DNA of 64,000 bases from assembly GCF_004376845.1 (NCBI RefSeq), contig NZ_SNUW01000004.1, positions 1 through 64,000 on the forward strand, written 5' to 3'. This DNA comes from Psychromonas algarum. GTDB lineage: Bacteria; Pseudomonadota; Gammaproteobacteria; Enterobacterales; Psychromonadaceae. Under the pieces are notes generated by a model. The model ran no database searches, was not told the DNA's origin, and saw only the letters and a program-made list of their open reading frames with translations. Position numbers and translations under genes: made by a program. Positions 47,128-56,455 of the stretch are shown here, piece after piece. Position 1 is the first letter of the stretch. Every line of letters begins with the position of its first letter.

Positions 47128-48732
47128 TTGATATCTACCGCAAACATTACAATGCAATTTGGCGCAGAGCCGTTATTTGAAAATATCTCTGCAAAATTTG
47201 GACACTTCAACCGCTATGGTTTGATTGGTGCTAATGGTTGTGGCAAATCAACTTTCATGAAGATTTTAACCGGTGAGCAAGAACCAAGTTCAGGTAATGT
47301 GTCACTCGATCCCGGTATTAAAATGGGTACGCTGAGCCAAGACCAGTTTGCTTTTGAAGAGTACACCGTTATTGATGCAGTGATCATGGGTGATAAAGCA
47401 CTATGGAAAATCAAACAAGAGCGTGACCGTATTTACTGCTTACCTGAAATGACCGAAGAAGATGGCATGAAAGTAGGTGAACTTGAAAGTGAGTTTGCTG
47501 AAATGGATGGTTACACAGCAGAAAGTCGTGCTGGTGATATTTTATTAGCCGCAGGTATAGAAGAAGAGTTCCACTTTGGTTTAATGAAGCAAGTTGCACC
47601 AGGTTGGAAATTACGTGTGTTATTAGCACAAGCATTGTTTGCAAACCCAGATTTATTATTATTAGATGAACCAACTAATAACTTGGATATTCATACTATC
47701 AACTGGTTATCTGATGAATTAAACAAACGTCGCTGTACCATGGTGATTATTTCGCATGACCGTCACTTCTTAAATTCTGTTTGTACACACATGGCCGATA
47801 TTGATTACGGCGAGTTACGTATTTACCCTGGTAACTATGAATACTTCCTTGAAGCTTCTTCATTAATTCGTGAACAGTTATTAGCTGAAAATGCGAAGAA
47901 AAGTGCAGAAATAGATGAGCTACAAGACTTTGTAAATCGCTTTGGTGCTAATGCATCTAAAGCAAAACAAGCAAGTTCTCGCGCTAAGAAAATGGACAAA
48001 ATTAAGCTAGACGAAGTTAAATCAACTAGCCGTATGCACCCTTCTTTATCTTTTGATGAAGGTAAAAAAATGCATCGCCAAGCATTAGTCCTTGAAGATT
48101 TAGGTCATGGTTTTGATGAAGGCCCTCTCTTTAGTGCTGGTAATATTATTTTAGAAGCAGGTGCTAAACTTGCGATTATCGGTGAAAATGGTGTTGGTAA
48201 AACCACTTTCATGCGTTGTTTGGTGAATGATATTGAACAAAATGTAGGTGTTGTTAAATGGTCTGAAAATGCATCAATCGGCTACTGCCCTCAAGATAGT
48301 AGTACTGATTTTGATAACGACCTCACCCTAATGGACTGGATGGGACAATGGCGTACTAGCAAGCACAGTGATTTAATCGTTCGTGGTATCTTAGGTCGTT
48401 TATTATTTACTGACGATGATGCAAATAAAAAAGCACGCAATTGTTCTGGTGGAGAAAAAAACCGTTTATTATTTGGCAAATTGATGATGCAAGACGTTAA
48501 CGTTTTAGTAATGGATGAGCCAACTAACCACATGGATTTAGAAGCTATTGATGCCTTAAACAACGCATTAAAAGCATTCAAAGGAACGCTTATCTTTGTT
48601 AGCCATGACCGTGAGTTTGTTTCATCACTTGCGACACGTATTATTGATATTAAAGATAAAAAAGTAGTCGATTTTCAAGGAACTTATAATGAATATCTTG
48701 CCAGTCAGGACGAAGCTAAACTGCGTACTTAA
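47128..48732 (+). CDS. ybiT: ABC-F ATPase YbiT
   Basis: A soluble two-domain ABC-F protein that acts on ribosomes; YbiT itself has no settled role. I choose the TTG at 47128 ([12 protein letters not shown]...), preceded by GGAA at 47116-47119, because YbiT starts at this strand; an earlier TTG at 47086 adds 14 residues with no homology. This gives 534 residues (E. coli 530). Walker A motifs: GANGCGKST and GENGVGKTT; Walker [10 protein letters not shown] and MDEPTNHMD. The linker between domains carries the basic [16 protein letters not shown] stretch. Monocistronic. Confidence 0.92.
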   Translation: MISTANITMQFGAEPLFENISAKFGHFNRYGLIGANGCGKSTFMKILTGEQEPSSGNVSLDPGIKMGTLSQDQFAFEEYTVIDAVIMGDKALWKIKQERDRIYCLPEMTEEDGMKVGELESEFAEMDGYTAESRAGDILLAAGIEEEFHFGLMKQVAPGWKLRVLLAQALFANPDLLLLDEPTNNLDIHTINWLSDELNKRRCTMVIISHDRHFLNSVCTHMADIDYGELRIYPGNYEYFLEASSLIREQLLAENAKKSAEIDELQDFVNRFGANASKAKQASSRAKKMDKIKLDEVKSTSRMHPSLSFDEGKKMHRQALVLEDLGHGFDEGPLFSAGNIILEAGAKLAIIGENGVGKTTFMRCLVNDIEQNVGVVKWSENASIGYCPQDSSTDFDNDLTLMDWMGQWRTSKHSDLIVRGILGRLLFTDDDANKKARNCSGGEKNRLLFGKLMMQDVNVLVMDEPTNHMDLEAIDALNNALKAFKGTLIFVSHDREFVSSLATRIIDIKDKKVVDFQGTYNEYLASQDEAKLRT

Positions 48733-48866
48733 CTTAATATAGAGCAGACTTTAATAGCGATAAACTTATTGACTCGTTTATCGCGCCTTTCTCACTTCCT
48801 CTCCCTAATCCCTTACATACCCGCTCTATTTCAAAACAAAACATTAATTCAAAATAACTTTATTTA

Positions 48867-49201
48867 ATGAAGATATCACAAGCTTTACCTCTGGATATGC
48901 AAAACTGTCTGCAATGGCTATTATTAACACTTTGCCTAAGCATTATTATTGTTATGTTAATGTGGACGCTCGATAAATTTGTTGCACCAGGAGTACTACT
49001 AAAGCATTTGTATCAGGAGTGCAAAAACGTTTCACTTATGGATTGATTTTTTTACTTCATGGCGCATCAACATTATCCGCGTATAACCAATACCTAGATG
49101 GCTTTAATCACTTACTGTTTTTTGCTGCTTGGCCTATGTGGGTTGCTTGTTTTACGCTGTATTTATTACGTGATGCAGATGTGAAATTTACTATTAAATA
49201 A
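48867..49201 (+). pseudogene. decayed DoxX-like membrane protein gene
   Basis: A broken second copy of the gene at 54789. The first frame encodes residues aligning with the start of the intact protein (LQWLLLTLCLSIIIVMLMWTLDKF versus LQWSLLSLRVGVFIVFLMWTLDKF) up to about 48990, then shifts and stops. The other frame resumes with AFVSGVQKRFTYG and continues to the shared end ADVKFTIK. About 85 bases that encode the second membrane region in the intact copy are missing, plus a one-base frame difference. An ORF from 49019 could still encode a 60-residue C-terminal piece, but it is most likely a remnant. Confidence 0.85.
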
Positions 49202-49215
49202 TCGATTTTTGAAAT

Positions 49216-49251
49216 AAAAAAAGCCGAATAATAGTATTACTCGGCTTTTTT
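49216..49251. terminator. terminator between pseudogene and ahpF
   Basis: Long stem AAAAAAGCCGAATAATA / TATTACTCGGCTTTTTT with one mismatch. It has U-runs on both strands, so it can serve the rightward remnant and leftward ahpF. Confidence 0.88.
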
Positions 49252-49269
49252 ATTGATGGATAATAGAGA

Positions 49270-50847
49270 CTACTTGCTCGGCGCAGGTGTTCTAATTAAG
49301 TGGTCAAATGCACTTAAGCTTGCTTTTGAACCTTCACCCATTGCGATAATAATTTGCTTATAAGGGACAGTCGTTACATCCCCAGCCGCAAATACACCTG
49401 GTAATGACGTCTCACCTTTAGCATTCACTTCAATTTCACCACGTGGTGATAAAGCAACGCCACTGTCTTTCAAGAAATCACTGTTTGGCACTAGACCGAT
49501 TTGTACAAAGATACCTGATAATTCAATTTCATTTTCTTCATTACTTACACGGTCAAGGTATTTAAGTGAAGTAACACGTGTACCGTCACCAATCACTTCT
49601 GTTGTTTGTGCACTCTTAATAATCTCGATATTGGCAATGCTATTTGCTTTATCTACTAATACTTGGTCTGCACGTAATGTATCAGCAAACTCTAAAACAG
49701 TTACGTGCGCTACGATACCAGCTAGGTCGATTGCCGCTTCAATACCTGAGTTACCACCACCAATTACCGCTACTTTTTTACCTTTGAATAATGGACCATC
49801 ACAGTGAGGACAGTAAGCTACACCTTTATTACTATACTCTTGCTCACCTGGTACGTTCATTTTTCTCCAACGAGCACCCGTTGATAAGATAACACTACGG
49901 CTTTTTAATGTAGCACCACTTTCAAGTGAAACATGAATGTAACCATCTTCTGTTTTTTCTGCAGCAACCACTGCATCAGCACGCTGTTCATTCATAATAT
50001 CAACATCATATTCTTTTACGTGTTCTTCAAGCGCAGCGGCTAATTTAGGTCCTTGCGTTTCTTTAACTGAGATAAAGTTTTCAATCGCCATCGTGTCCAT
50101 CACTTGTCCACCAAAGCGCTCAGCAAGCACACCTGTACGAATGCCCTTACGTGCTGCATAGATAGCAGCTGATGCACCTGCAGGGCCACCACCAACGACT
50201 AATACTTCATACGGGTCTTTTTCATTCAATGCTGCCGCTTGTTTCTTCGCAGCCCCTGTATCCATTTTGTTAAGAATTTCACTTAATGTAATGCGTCCTT
50301 GAGTGAAAACCTCACCATTTAGGTACACACTCGGTACCGCCATAATATTGCGTTCTGCCACTTCATCTTGAAACGCAGCACCATCAATCATTGTTGTTTT
50401 TATGTTTGGATTGATAGCAGCCATCATGTTTAACGCCTGCACAACATCAGGACAGTTTTGACAACTTAATGAAATAAATACTTCGAAGTTAAACTCGCCT
50501 TCAAGGTGACGCACTTGTTCAATCACCTCGGCATCAATCTTCATCGGATGACCACCACTATGCAATAATGCTAATACTAGTGATGTAAATTCGTGACCCA
50601 TTGGTAAACCAGCGAAACCGATAGCGGTGTTTTTAGTTGGATTAACCACTTGCATGATTGGTTGACGAGCACTTGCAGATTGATCTTCAATAACGCTGAC
50701 TTTGTCGTGTAATGAAGCGATATCAGTCGCTAATAAATGTAATTTTTTAGCCGTTTCACTGTCATCAAGACTAAGAACAAGTTGTACTTCTGTTTTTAAA
50801 TTTTCTAGGTACGCTTTTAATTGCGCCTTCATATTTTGGTCTAACAT
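49270..50847 (-). CDS. ahpF: alkyl hydroperoxide reductase subunit F
   Basis: A 525-residue flavoenzyme that passes electrons from NADH to AhpC. The N-terminal thioredoxin-like double domain has the redox pair in [11 protein letters not shown]. The FAD motif is [20 protein letters not shown], the second redox pair YCPHCDGP, and the NADH motif [18 protein letters not shown]. Length equals E. coli AhpF (521). It lies 197 bases downstream of ahpC on the same strand, the usual gene order. Confidence 0.97.
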   Translation of the reverse strand: MLDQNMKAQLKAYLENLKTEVQLVLSLDDSETAKKLHLLATDIASLHDKVSVIEDQSASARQPIMQVVNPTKNTAIGFAGLPMGHEFTSLVLALLHSGGHPMKIDAEVIEQVRHLEGEFNFEVFISLSCQNCPDVVQALNMMAAINPNIKTTMIDGAAFQDEVAERNIMAVPSVYLNGEVFTQGRITLSEILNKMDTGAAKKQAAALNEKDPYEVLVVGGGPAGASAAIYAARKGIRTGVLAERFGGQVMDTMAIENFISVKETQGPKLAAALEEHVKEYDVDIMNEQRADAVVAAEKTEDGYIHVSLESGATLKSRSVILSTGARWRKMNVPGEQEYSNKGVAYCPHCDGPLFKGKKVAVIGGGNSGIEAAIDLAGIVAHVTVLEFADTLRADQVLVDKANSIANIEIIKSAQTTEVIGDGTRVTSLKYLDRVSNEENEIELSGIFVQIGLVPNSDFLKDSGVALSPRGEIEVNAKGETSLPGVFAAGDVTTVPYKQIIIAMGEGSKASLSAFDHLIRTPAPSK

Positions 50848-51007
50848 AATCCCACCTTTGTAACTTTTTATAGCTGCGTTGATCCACGTTTATTGAAAAA
50901 CGTCATTAAGCAAATTGGTTAATTTAAAAATCGACTCTCACGTCAATAAGGTAATATAAAAATCTATTTTTAAATGACCTCAGTCTATTGACTAAGGTCT
51001 ATCTAGT

Positions 51008-51040
51008 ACTAAGCAACGTCAAAGCTGCTTAGTTTTTTTT
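51008..51040. other. hairpin between ahpC and ahpF
   Basis: Stem ACTAAGCA / TGCTTAGT with a 10-base loop in the ahpC-ahpF gap. The T-run is on the plus strand, opposite to the direction of these genes, so on the ahp transcript it is a hairpin preceded by an A-run. It may protect the 3' end of ahpC mRNA, which is commonly more abundant than ahpF. Confidence 0.5.
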
Positions 51041-51044
51041 AGAC

Positions 51045-51602
51045 TTAGATTTTACCTACTAGGTCTAAAGAAGGTGCTAATGTTTCTTCGCCTTCTTTCC
51101 ATTTAGCTGGACATACTTCACCTGGATGAGCAGCAACATACTGTGCAGCTTTAACTTTACGTAGTAGGTCTTCAGCGTCACGGCCAATCCCTTCAGCAGT
51201 GATTTCCATTGCTTGGATTGTACCTTCTGGGTCGATTAAGAATGTTGCACGGTCTGCAAGGCCTTGACCTTCACGCATTACGTTAAAATTGTTTGTGATG
51301 TTGCCTGATTGATCACCAACCATGAAGTAGTTGATTTTACCAATAGTATCAGAGCTATCGTGCCATGCTTTGTGAGTGAAATGCGTATCTGTTGATACAG
51401 AGAAAACTTCAACACCACGTTTTTGTAACTCTTCGTAATGGTCTGCTACATCGCCTAATTCAGTAGGACATACAAAAGTAAAATCAGCAGGGTAAAAGAA
51501 AAAGATAGACCATTTACCTAATACGTCTTGCTCAGAGATCTCAACGAATTCACCTTGTTTAAATGCAGTTGCGTTGAATGGTTTAATTTGAGTATTGATC
51601 AT
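51045..51602 (-). CDS. ahpC: alkyl hydroperoxide reductase subunit C
   Basis: A 185-residue typical 2-Cys peroxiredoxin that scavenges peroxides with electrons from AhpF. The peroxidatic cysteine is C45 in [12 protein letters not shown]; the resolving cysteine is in [10 protein letters not shown] near the C-terminus. The sequence is close to E. coli AhpC (187). It is the first gene of the ahpCF unit. OxyR control is expected from other gammaproteobacteria, but I see no convincing OxyR site in the 220-base upstream region. Confidence 0.97.
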   Translation of the reverse strand: MINTQIKPFNATAFKQGEFVEISEQDVLGKWSIFFFYPADFTFVCPTELGDVADHYEELQKRGVEVFSVSTDTHFTHKAWHDSSDTIGKINYFMVGDQSGNITNNFNVMREGQGLADRATFLIDPEGTIQAMEITAEGIGRDAEDLLRKVKAAQYVAAHPGEVCPAKWKEGEETLAPSLDLVGKI

Positions 51603-51822
51603 TTTAATATTCCTATTTAAGTTATTTACATTATTTAGATTCGTTCTCCGAATCCATGGAAAGCATTATGTAGTAAATATTTGGATAGGTAAAATCGTTG
51701 TTTTTTATTAAATTAATAACTAAAAGCTATCAACCCTAAAGCTAATTAACTAAGTGGATTAAGCTATGCATATGCTAGAATGCCTCTGTTTTCCATTTAA
51801 CGTTTATAAGTAGAGATAAGCT

Positions 51823-53034
51823 ATGTCTTTTTCATCCCTTGGATTGAGTGATCCGATAGTACAAGCTGTAACCGAACAAGGTTATACAACACCTACACCT
51901 ATTCAAGAAAAAGCGATCCCAGTTGTTTTAGCCGGTAAAAACCTCATTGCAGCCGCACAAACTGGGACCGGTAAAACTGCTAGTTTTGTTTTACCTATTC
52001 TACAAAAATTAATTGATGCTCCAATGGTTCGTCCAAAACGTGTTCATGCCATGATTTTAACGCCAACCCGTGAGCTTGCGATTCAAGTGGAAGCGAATAT
52101 TAGGTTATATGCAAAGCACCTAAATATAACTTCTATGGCAATGTATGGCGGTGTTGATATTGAGCCTCAAAAACAAAGCTTAATTGAAGGAGTTGATATT
52201 TTAGTCGCAACACCGGGGCGATTATTAGATATGTATACTCGACGTGCTATTCATTTTGATGAAACCAGCATTCTAGTTATAGATGAAGCCGATCGTATGT
52301 TGGACATGGGGTTTATTGCAGACATCAATAAAATTGTTGAAAAGCTACCTGAAGAGCGTCAAAACTTATTATTCTCTGCAACTTTATCTAAACAAGTTCG
52401 TTTCTTAGCAAGAACAGCTGTGACCGACGCAAGAGAAATTTCAATTGCACCAGAAAATGTCACTGTTCCCAAAATTGCACAACGTTTAATTACGGTGGAC
52501 AAAGAGTTTAAATCAGCTCTATTGAGTCATCTTATTCATGAGAATAAATGGCAACAAGCGTTAATTTTCATCGAAACAAAACGTGGCGCGGCTAAATTAG
52601 TAAGTCAATTAGAAAAACGCGACATTGCTGCTGAGTCATTCCATAGCGGACGAAGTCAAGCCGTACGTGAACAGCTAATGGCAGACTTTAAAGATCGTAA
52701 AATTCAATTCTTAGTGGCAACGGGCATTGCCGCTCGTGGTATTGATATAGATGATTTAGAACGTGTTATTAACTACGATTTACCTGATGAAGCAGAAGAT
52801 TATGTACACCGTATTGGACGTACAGGTCGAGCAGGGGCTGAAGGTGAAGCTATTTCATTATTATCACGAGATGACTTTAGAAACTTATGTGCCATTGAAC
52901 AGCATTTAGGTTATTTTATTCAACGTGAAGTAATCGAAGGTTTTGAAGCTAAACTAGTTGTACCTGAATCGAATGCAGCTCATGCACCTAAAAAAGCACA
53001 AAAAGGTCGCCGTCGCCAATCGAACAGACGCTAG
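51823..53034 (+). CDS. RhlE-type DEAD-box RNA helicase (copy 1)
   Basis: A 403-residue ATP-dependent RNA helicase. All core motifs are visible: Q motif region YTTPTPIQEKAIP, motif [23 protein letters not shown], the DEAD box as [16 protein letters not shown], and [12 protein letters not shown]-type motif VI ([13 protein letters not shown]). A short basic tail (KKAQKGRRRQSNRR) probably binds RNA. It resembles RhlE and the second copy at 62683. Cold-adapted bacteria often carry several such helicases for ribosome assembly and mRNA decay. Confidence 0.92.
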   Translation: MSFSSLGLSDPIVQAVTEQGYTTPTPIQEKAIPVVLAGKNLIAAAQTGTGKTASFVLPILQKLIDAPMVRPKRVHAMILTPTRELAIQVEANIRLYAKHLNITSMAMYGGVDIEPQKQSLIEGVDILVATPGRLLDMYTRRAIHFDETSILVIDEADRMLDMGFIADINKIVEKLPEERQNLLFSATLSKQVRFLARTAVTDAREISIAPENVTVPKIAQRLITVDKEFKSALLSHLIHENKWQQALIFIETKRGAAKLVSQLEKRDIAAESFHSGRSQAVREQLMADFKDRKIQFLVATGIAARGIDIDDLERVINYDLPDEAEDYVHRIGRTGRAGAEGEAISLLSRDDFRNLCAIEQHLGYFIQREVIEGFEAKLVVPESNAAHAPKKAQKGRRRQSNRR

Positions 53035-53118
53035 CACTTAAACTGCAATAAAAAAGTCTACTGCGAGTCATTTCACGTATCTATTAGAATGCTCGCAGTA
53101 ATATAAGGATATAAACTC

Positions 53119-54588
53119 ATGCTCCCATTTAATCTTCAAAAAAAACAATATTCCTTCTTTAAAAAGAAATTACTACTGCCTATTTTTGTTGTATTAAGTG
53201 TATCAGCATGTACTGCGATATTAAGTACAGATTATGATAAAACTGTAGGAGCAAAAGCAGCCAAACAAGTCTCTGCACAGATGGGTTTATACCAACCATT
53301 AGAGATGCAACAATATGTCAATAATGTGGGTCAACGTTTAGTTAAAGAGTTAGACAACAATCAATTTACCTTCCAATTTAAAATCGTTGATGATGCAACT
53401 CCCAATGCCTTTGCATTACCTGGCGGTTATATTTATATATCTCGTGGTTTATTAGCTTTACTGATGAATGAAGACGAACTTGCTTGTGTACTAGCACATG
53501 AAATAACCCATGTAACACAACGCCATTCAGTACAACAAATGAGTTCAAATATTGTCCCTAGCATTATTAAAATACCCGGAAATATTGTCGGTTTATTTAG
53601 TGACCAACTGGGTAACTTAATCAACACACCAATCAATGCTGGTAATAATTTATTTTTATCCCGTTACAGCCGAGGGCATGAAACAGAAGCTGATACATTA
53701 GGGATAACTCTTGCGGCTAAAGCTGGTTATAAACCAACTTCGATGAGCCATATTCTTACACGATTAAATGACACCATTGAATTTACTTCACAGGAAACTC
53801 AAGAAAAAAGTTATTTTGATAGCCACCCTTACACACCCGATCGCGTTAAGAATGTGCAACAGGTATCAAAAAGCTTAACAACTGTTGAACGCGCTCCTAT
53901 TGACCTCTCTTTCCCAGATAAATTAGATGGTCTAGTATTCGAAGAAAATCCGGCAAATGGTATTTTTCAAGCGAGTCTCTTTTTACAACCAAGTATGGGG
54001 TTCACCATGGAGTTCCCTGCACAATGGGCACTCTATAATCAGCCTCAAGCAGTCATAGCAATGCGAGAAAAAGAACAAGCCTTTATTGCATTAAGTGGCA
54101 CAGGTAATAAATATTCTGCACTAGAAAACGTGACAAAATTTCAAGAAGCCTTCAAAAAAGAATACGATAAAGAACTCACTTACAAAGAAATTAATTTTGA
54201 ATGGGGTGGCAAAGGTTATTTAATCACACTACAAGATAAAGGGCAGAGTGTTCTCTTTTTGTGGCTTGATTTTAATAAAACAACAATGCAAATATCATCG
54301 GTTGCGCCACATGCTTTTAAAAAGAAACTAATGGCCAGTGCTTTAAGCTTTAAACCCATTACTCAACAACAAATAGCGTCTATTAATGAGAAGGTCTTAC
54401 GTGTCGTTAAAGCAAAAGACCATGAAGATATTAAAACATTAAAGCAACGTGAACACGGTATTGAAGAGTTAGAATATACCATTTTAATTAATGACTTAAA
54501 TAAAGATCAGCCTCTTAAAAAAGATCAAAAAGTAAAAATAATTAAAGAACAACCCTTCACAGATGATTTATTATTTAAGAAGCAATAA
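53119..54588 (+). CDS. M48 metalloprotease lipoprotein with C-terminal extension
   Basis: A 489-residue envelope zinc protease. An unusually basic ~17-residue N-terminus precedes the signal core, with lipobox SVSAC and C31. The active site is LAHEITHVTQRH with H127, E128 and H131; the third ligand is in RGHETEADTLG. The first ~270 residues match the M48C group (BepA/YfgC-like), but there are no TPR repeats. About 200 further residues start near SLFLQPSMGFTMEFPAQWAL and form a separate domain seen in some marine relatives. Its role is probably envelope quality control, by analogy only. Confidence 0.85.
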   Translation: MLPFNLQKKQYSFFKKKLLLPIFVVLSVSACTAILSTDYDKTVGAKAAKQVSAQMGLYQPLEMQQYVNNVGQRLVKELDNNQFTFQFKIVDDATPNAFALPGGYIYISRGLLALLMNEDELACVLAHEITHVTQRHSVQQMSSNIVPSIIKIPGNIVGLFSDQLGNLINTPINAGNNLFLSRYSRGHETEADTLGITLAAKAGYKPTSMSHILTRLNDTIEFTSQETQEKSYFDSHPYTPDRVKNVQQVSKSLTTVERAPIDLSFPDKLDGLVFEENPANGIFQASLFLQPSMGFTMEFPAQWALYNQPQAVIAMREKEQAFIALSGTGNKYSALENVTKFQEAFKKEYDKELTYKEINFEWGGKGYLITLQDKGQSVLFLWLDFNKTTMQISSVAPHAFKKKLMASALSFKPITQQQIASINEKVLRVVKAKDHEDIKTLKQREHGIEELEYTILINDLNKDQPLKKDQKVKIIKEQPFTDDLLFKKQ

Positions 54589-54788
54589 TAAATTTCAGAT
54601 TGATTCCAAACTAAGTCAAAGTCGAATGTTATTAAGTTAACATTCGATTTGTCTGCCCTCATCTATAAGTGGTATCCCTCAGAATAATTTAAACCGATAA
54701 CATTAATTCTAAAAAATGAAATTAATTAAACAAGACAACGGTCTTAATATGTTCTGTATTCAACCCGTTAATTTTTTAAGGAATTTCA

Positions 54789-55202
54789 ATGTCACAGGCA
54801 ATTTCATCAAATCTAAAAACTCGATTGCAATGGTCTCTTTTATCATTACGAGTAGGTGTTTTTATTGTGTTTCTCATGTGGACTTTAGACAAGTTTTTTT
54901 ATCCCGGCCACACAGCTAAAGTCTTTGAAAAGTTTTATGGTATCAGTGGTTCAAGCGATATAATCGTATATGTTTTAGCAAGCTTGCAAGTATTATTAAT
55001 TTTAGCTTTTGTTACTGGAGTTAAGAAACGCATTACTTATGGTTTGATATTTTTGATGCACGGAGCCTCTACATTATCAGCATTTGGACAGTATTTAGAT
55101 GGTTTTAATAACTTATTATTTTTTGCTGCTTGGCCTATGTGGGCGGCCTGTTTTACACTTTATTTATTACGTGATGAGGATGTTAAATTTACAATCAAAT
55201 AA
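54789..55202 (+). CDS. DoxX-like small membrane protein
   Basis: A 137-residue inner-membrane protein with four hydrophobic segments, of the DoxX/YkgB-like type. Key pieces: FIVFLMWTLDKFFYPGHTAK near helix 1, VLASLQVLLILAFVTGVKKR, and YGLIFLMHGASTLSAF, ending LFFAAWPMWAACFTLYLLRDEDVKFTIK. No enzyme activity is known for the family. It is the intact paralogue of the broken copy at 48867, with ahpCF and other genes lying between them. A conserved terminator follows. Confidence 0.82.
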   Translation: MSQAISSNLKTRLQWSLLSLRVGVFIVFLMWTLDKFFYPGHTAKVFEKFYGISGSSDIIVYVLASLQVLLILAFVTGVKKRITYGLIFLMHGASTLSAFGQYLDGFNNLLFFAAWPMWAACFTLYLLRDEDVKFTIK

Positions 55203-55277
55203 AGTGATTGCAACCAAGTTCTAAAGCAATCACAGCAATTAATAGTTGTATTTTACGCTTGCTTTAATTGACATAAA

Positions 55278-55316
55278 AAATAGCCTCTATATTAAATATT
55301 AATATAGAGGCTATTT
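55278..55316. terminator. bidirectional terminator
   Basis: Perfect 18-bp stem AAATAGCCTCTATATTAA / TTAATATAGAGGCTATTT with ATA loop between the rightward DoxX-like gene and the leftward small membrane protein gene. Confidence 0.88.
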
Positions 55317-55361
55317 CATTTTAAACAGTAAATTTCACATATTTACAATTTAATAATAATG

Positions 55362-55523
55362 CTATTTTTGTGTTGTTAACCATAGAGCATGAATAATGCC
55401 TGGAACAAAAAAGAACAGGCTAAGCACGAAGTTAATAATAAAATCTTTACCTAATCCATACTTTATTAATACAGCAAGAGGAGGTAATAAAATACAAATA
55501 ATAATATTAAGCAATTGATTCAC
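55362..55523 (-). CDS. YqaE/Pmp3-family small membrane protein
   Basis: A 53-residue protein starting at GTG (55521-55523) with a GGAGA ribosome binding site six bases ahead. Two hydrophobic helices are separated by KYGLGKDF. The pieces ICILLPPLAVLIKYGLG and FVLSLFFFVPGIIHALWL are the Pmp3/YqaE signature (PPLAV... G... PGIIHA). The family is linked to membrane potential and salt, cold or stress tolerance in bacteria, yeast and plants. It was found by hand because it is short and uses GTG. Confidence 0.88.
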   Translation of the reverse strand: MNQLLNIIICILLPPLAVLIKYGLGKDFIINFVLSLFFFVPGIIHALWLTTQK

Positions 55524-55575
55524 AGTATTTCTCCAATTTTAATGTGCAGACTTATATTAAATAATGAAGCAAGGC

Positions 55576-55875
55576 TTATGCTTTCAATTTATCAGAGACT
55601 ATATGCATTTCAATTGGTTTAAGTGTCTTAACAATACAAGACTCCATAACTGATAAAACTTCTGGTTCAACATCATCTAAAGCAAATGCTTTATTGCGTT
55701 TATCTTCACTCTCCCATTGTGCATAAGCAGCAAACGTATTATCCGTAATTTCATGGAGTCTTGAACCGATTTGGCCGTGTTTATTGACATAGTGATCTGT
55801 CACTATGTTCCAAGAGGCGATAAATTCATCCTTTTTATCTTCTTTAATTTTCCACTGATAAAGTACGGTATACAT
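55576..55875 (-). CDS. antibiotic biosynthesis monooxygenase (ABM) domain protein
   Basis: A 99-residue ferredoxin-like-fold protein. The ATG at 55875 has AAGGG just before it and gives the usual ABM start MYTVLYQWKIKEDKKDEFIASW; the open frame upstream to 55944 adds 23 residues without family counterpart. FAAYAQWESEDKRNKAF is the conserved core strand and helix. Such single-domain proteins act as small monooxygenases or as heme or quinone binders, and the reaction cannot be inferred. It lies 52 bases from the Pmp3-like gene on the same strand. Confidence 0.82.
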   Translation of the reverse strand: MYTVLYQWKIKEDKKDEFIASWNIVTDHYVNKHGQIGSRLHEITDNTFAAYAQWESEDKRNKAFALDDVEPEVLSVMESCIVKTLKPIEMHIVSDKLKA

Positions 55876-56192
55876 AAAACCCTTAAAAACATAAAAATGA
55901 TTAGAGGAAGTTAGTTTGTATTTTCTAAAAACAAACATAACCAACTTTTACTTAATTTGAAATAATAATATCTATTAAGAAAATTTCCAACAAGACAATA
56001 CCAAATGAAACAGTTTAATCAAACAATATGAGCGAATTAAATGACTTTATTCACTCATATCAGCTCAATTTTTCATTTTCAAACAGCTACCTTAAACAAT
56101 ATTTTCTTGCTGATAAATGCCATCCTATTGGTGATTTTTCACCCCCTTTATCGGCGCGATTAAAAATCAAACAAAATATTGACAAAAAATTA

Positions 56193-56201
56193 TGATATAC
56201 T
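56193..56201 (+). promoter_or_regulatory. extended -10 promoter upstream of proB leader
   Basis: TGATATACT, an extended -10 element (TGnTATACT). A TTGACA is also present at 56179-56184, but its 11-base spacing is too short for it to be the partner -35. Transcription from here would start near 56208 and produce a ~250-base leader before proB. Upstream, 55945-56192 shows no other supported feature. Confidence 0.5.
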
Positions 56202-56280
56202 ACGCAAATCGTATAGATGAAATATTATTTTTTTATGCGATCACTCTTTAAATCAAATTATCAACGCAGGAAATAGTATA

Positions 56281-56352
56281 GTGACTCAATTGAGAAATTA
56301 TCATCATTCAACAAATATCCCTCCTCCTCAAAGTTCCAGTTTAAAAAACTAA
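56281..56352 (+). CDS. putative proline-rich leader peptide of proB
   Basis: A 23-codon ORF starting with GTG, with AGGAAA 7 bases upstream (56268-56273). It contains three consecutive CCT proline codons at 56320-56328 (residues 14-16, context NIPPPQSSS). Translation through such a PPP run is slow and depends on proline supply and EF-P. The location, 100 bases before the proline-biosynthesis gene proB, fits a regulatory leader peptide. This is inference from sequence; no family is known to me. Confidence 0.5.
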   Translation: MTQLRNYHHSTNIPPPQSSSLKN

Positions 56353-56377
56353 AACCACTTATTAACATCGTTAGTTA

Positions 56378-56433
56378 TGCAACAAATCGCTTTTTACTCT
56401 TGCGATTAAAGTTGCACGTATAAAAAAGAGTAA
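56378..56433 (+). promoter_or_regulatory. alternative RNA structures in proB leader
   Basis: Structure A: lower stem TGCAAC / GTTGCA (378-383 with 411-416, adding 56000) and upper stem AATCGC / GCGATT (385-390 with 402-407) with an 11-base loop. Structure B: loop bases TTACTCTT (56394-56401) pair fully with AAGAGTAA (56426-56433). The same loop CTCTT can also pair with AAGAG (56446-56450) of the proB ribosome binding site. A and B compete, which is the hallmark of attenuator or translation-switch leaders. No U-run follows either structure, so control would be translational. Confidence 0.5.
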
Positions 56434-56455
56434 TGTAGTAAAGCAAAGAGAAATT

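Noticed and set aside
51603-51822. OxyR site upstream of ahpC
   Set aside because: ATAG and CTAT-like words exist but not at the four-element 10-base spacing of an OxyR operator.
55579-55944. Longer start for the ABM-domain protein
   Set aside because: The upstream 23 residues are not family-like, and the internal ATG at 55875 has a good AAGGG site.
56028-56195. 55-codon ORF in the gap upstream of proB
   Set aside because: No ribosome binding site, no recognisable motif, and its end coincides with the extended -10 element. It is probably chance, although conservation has not been tested.
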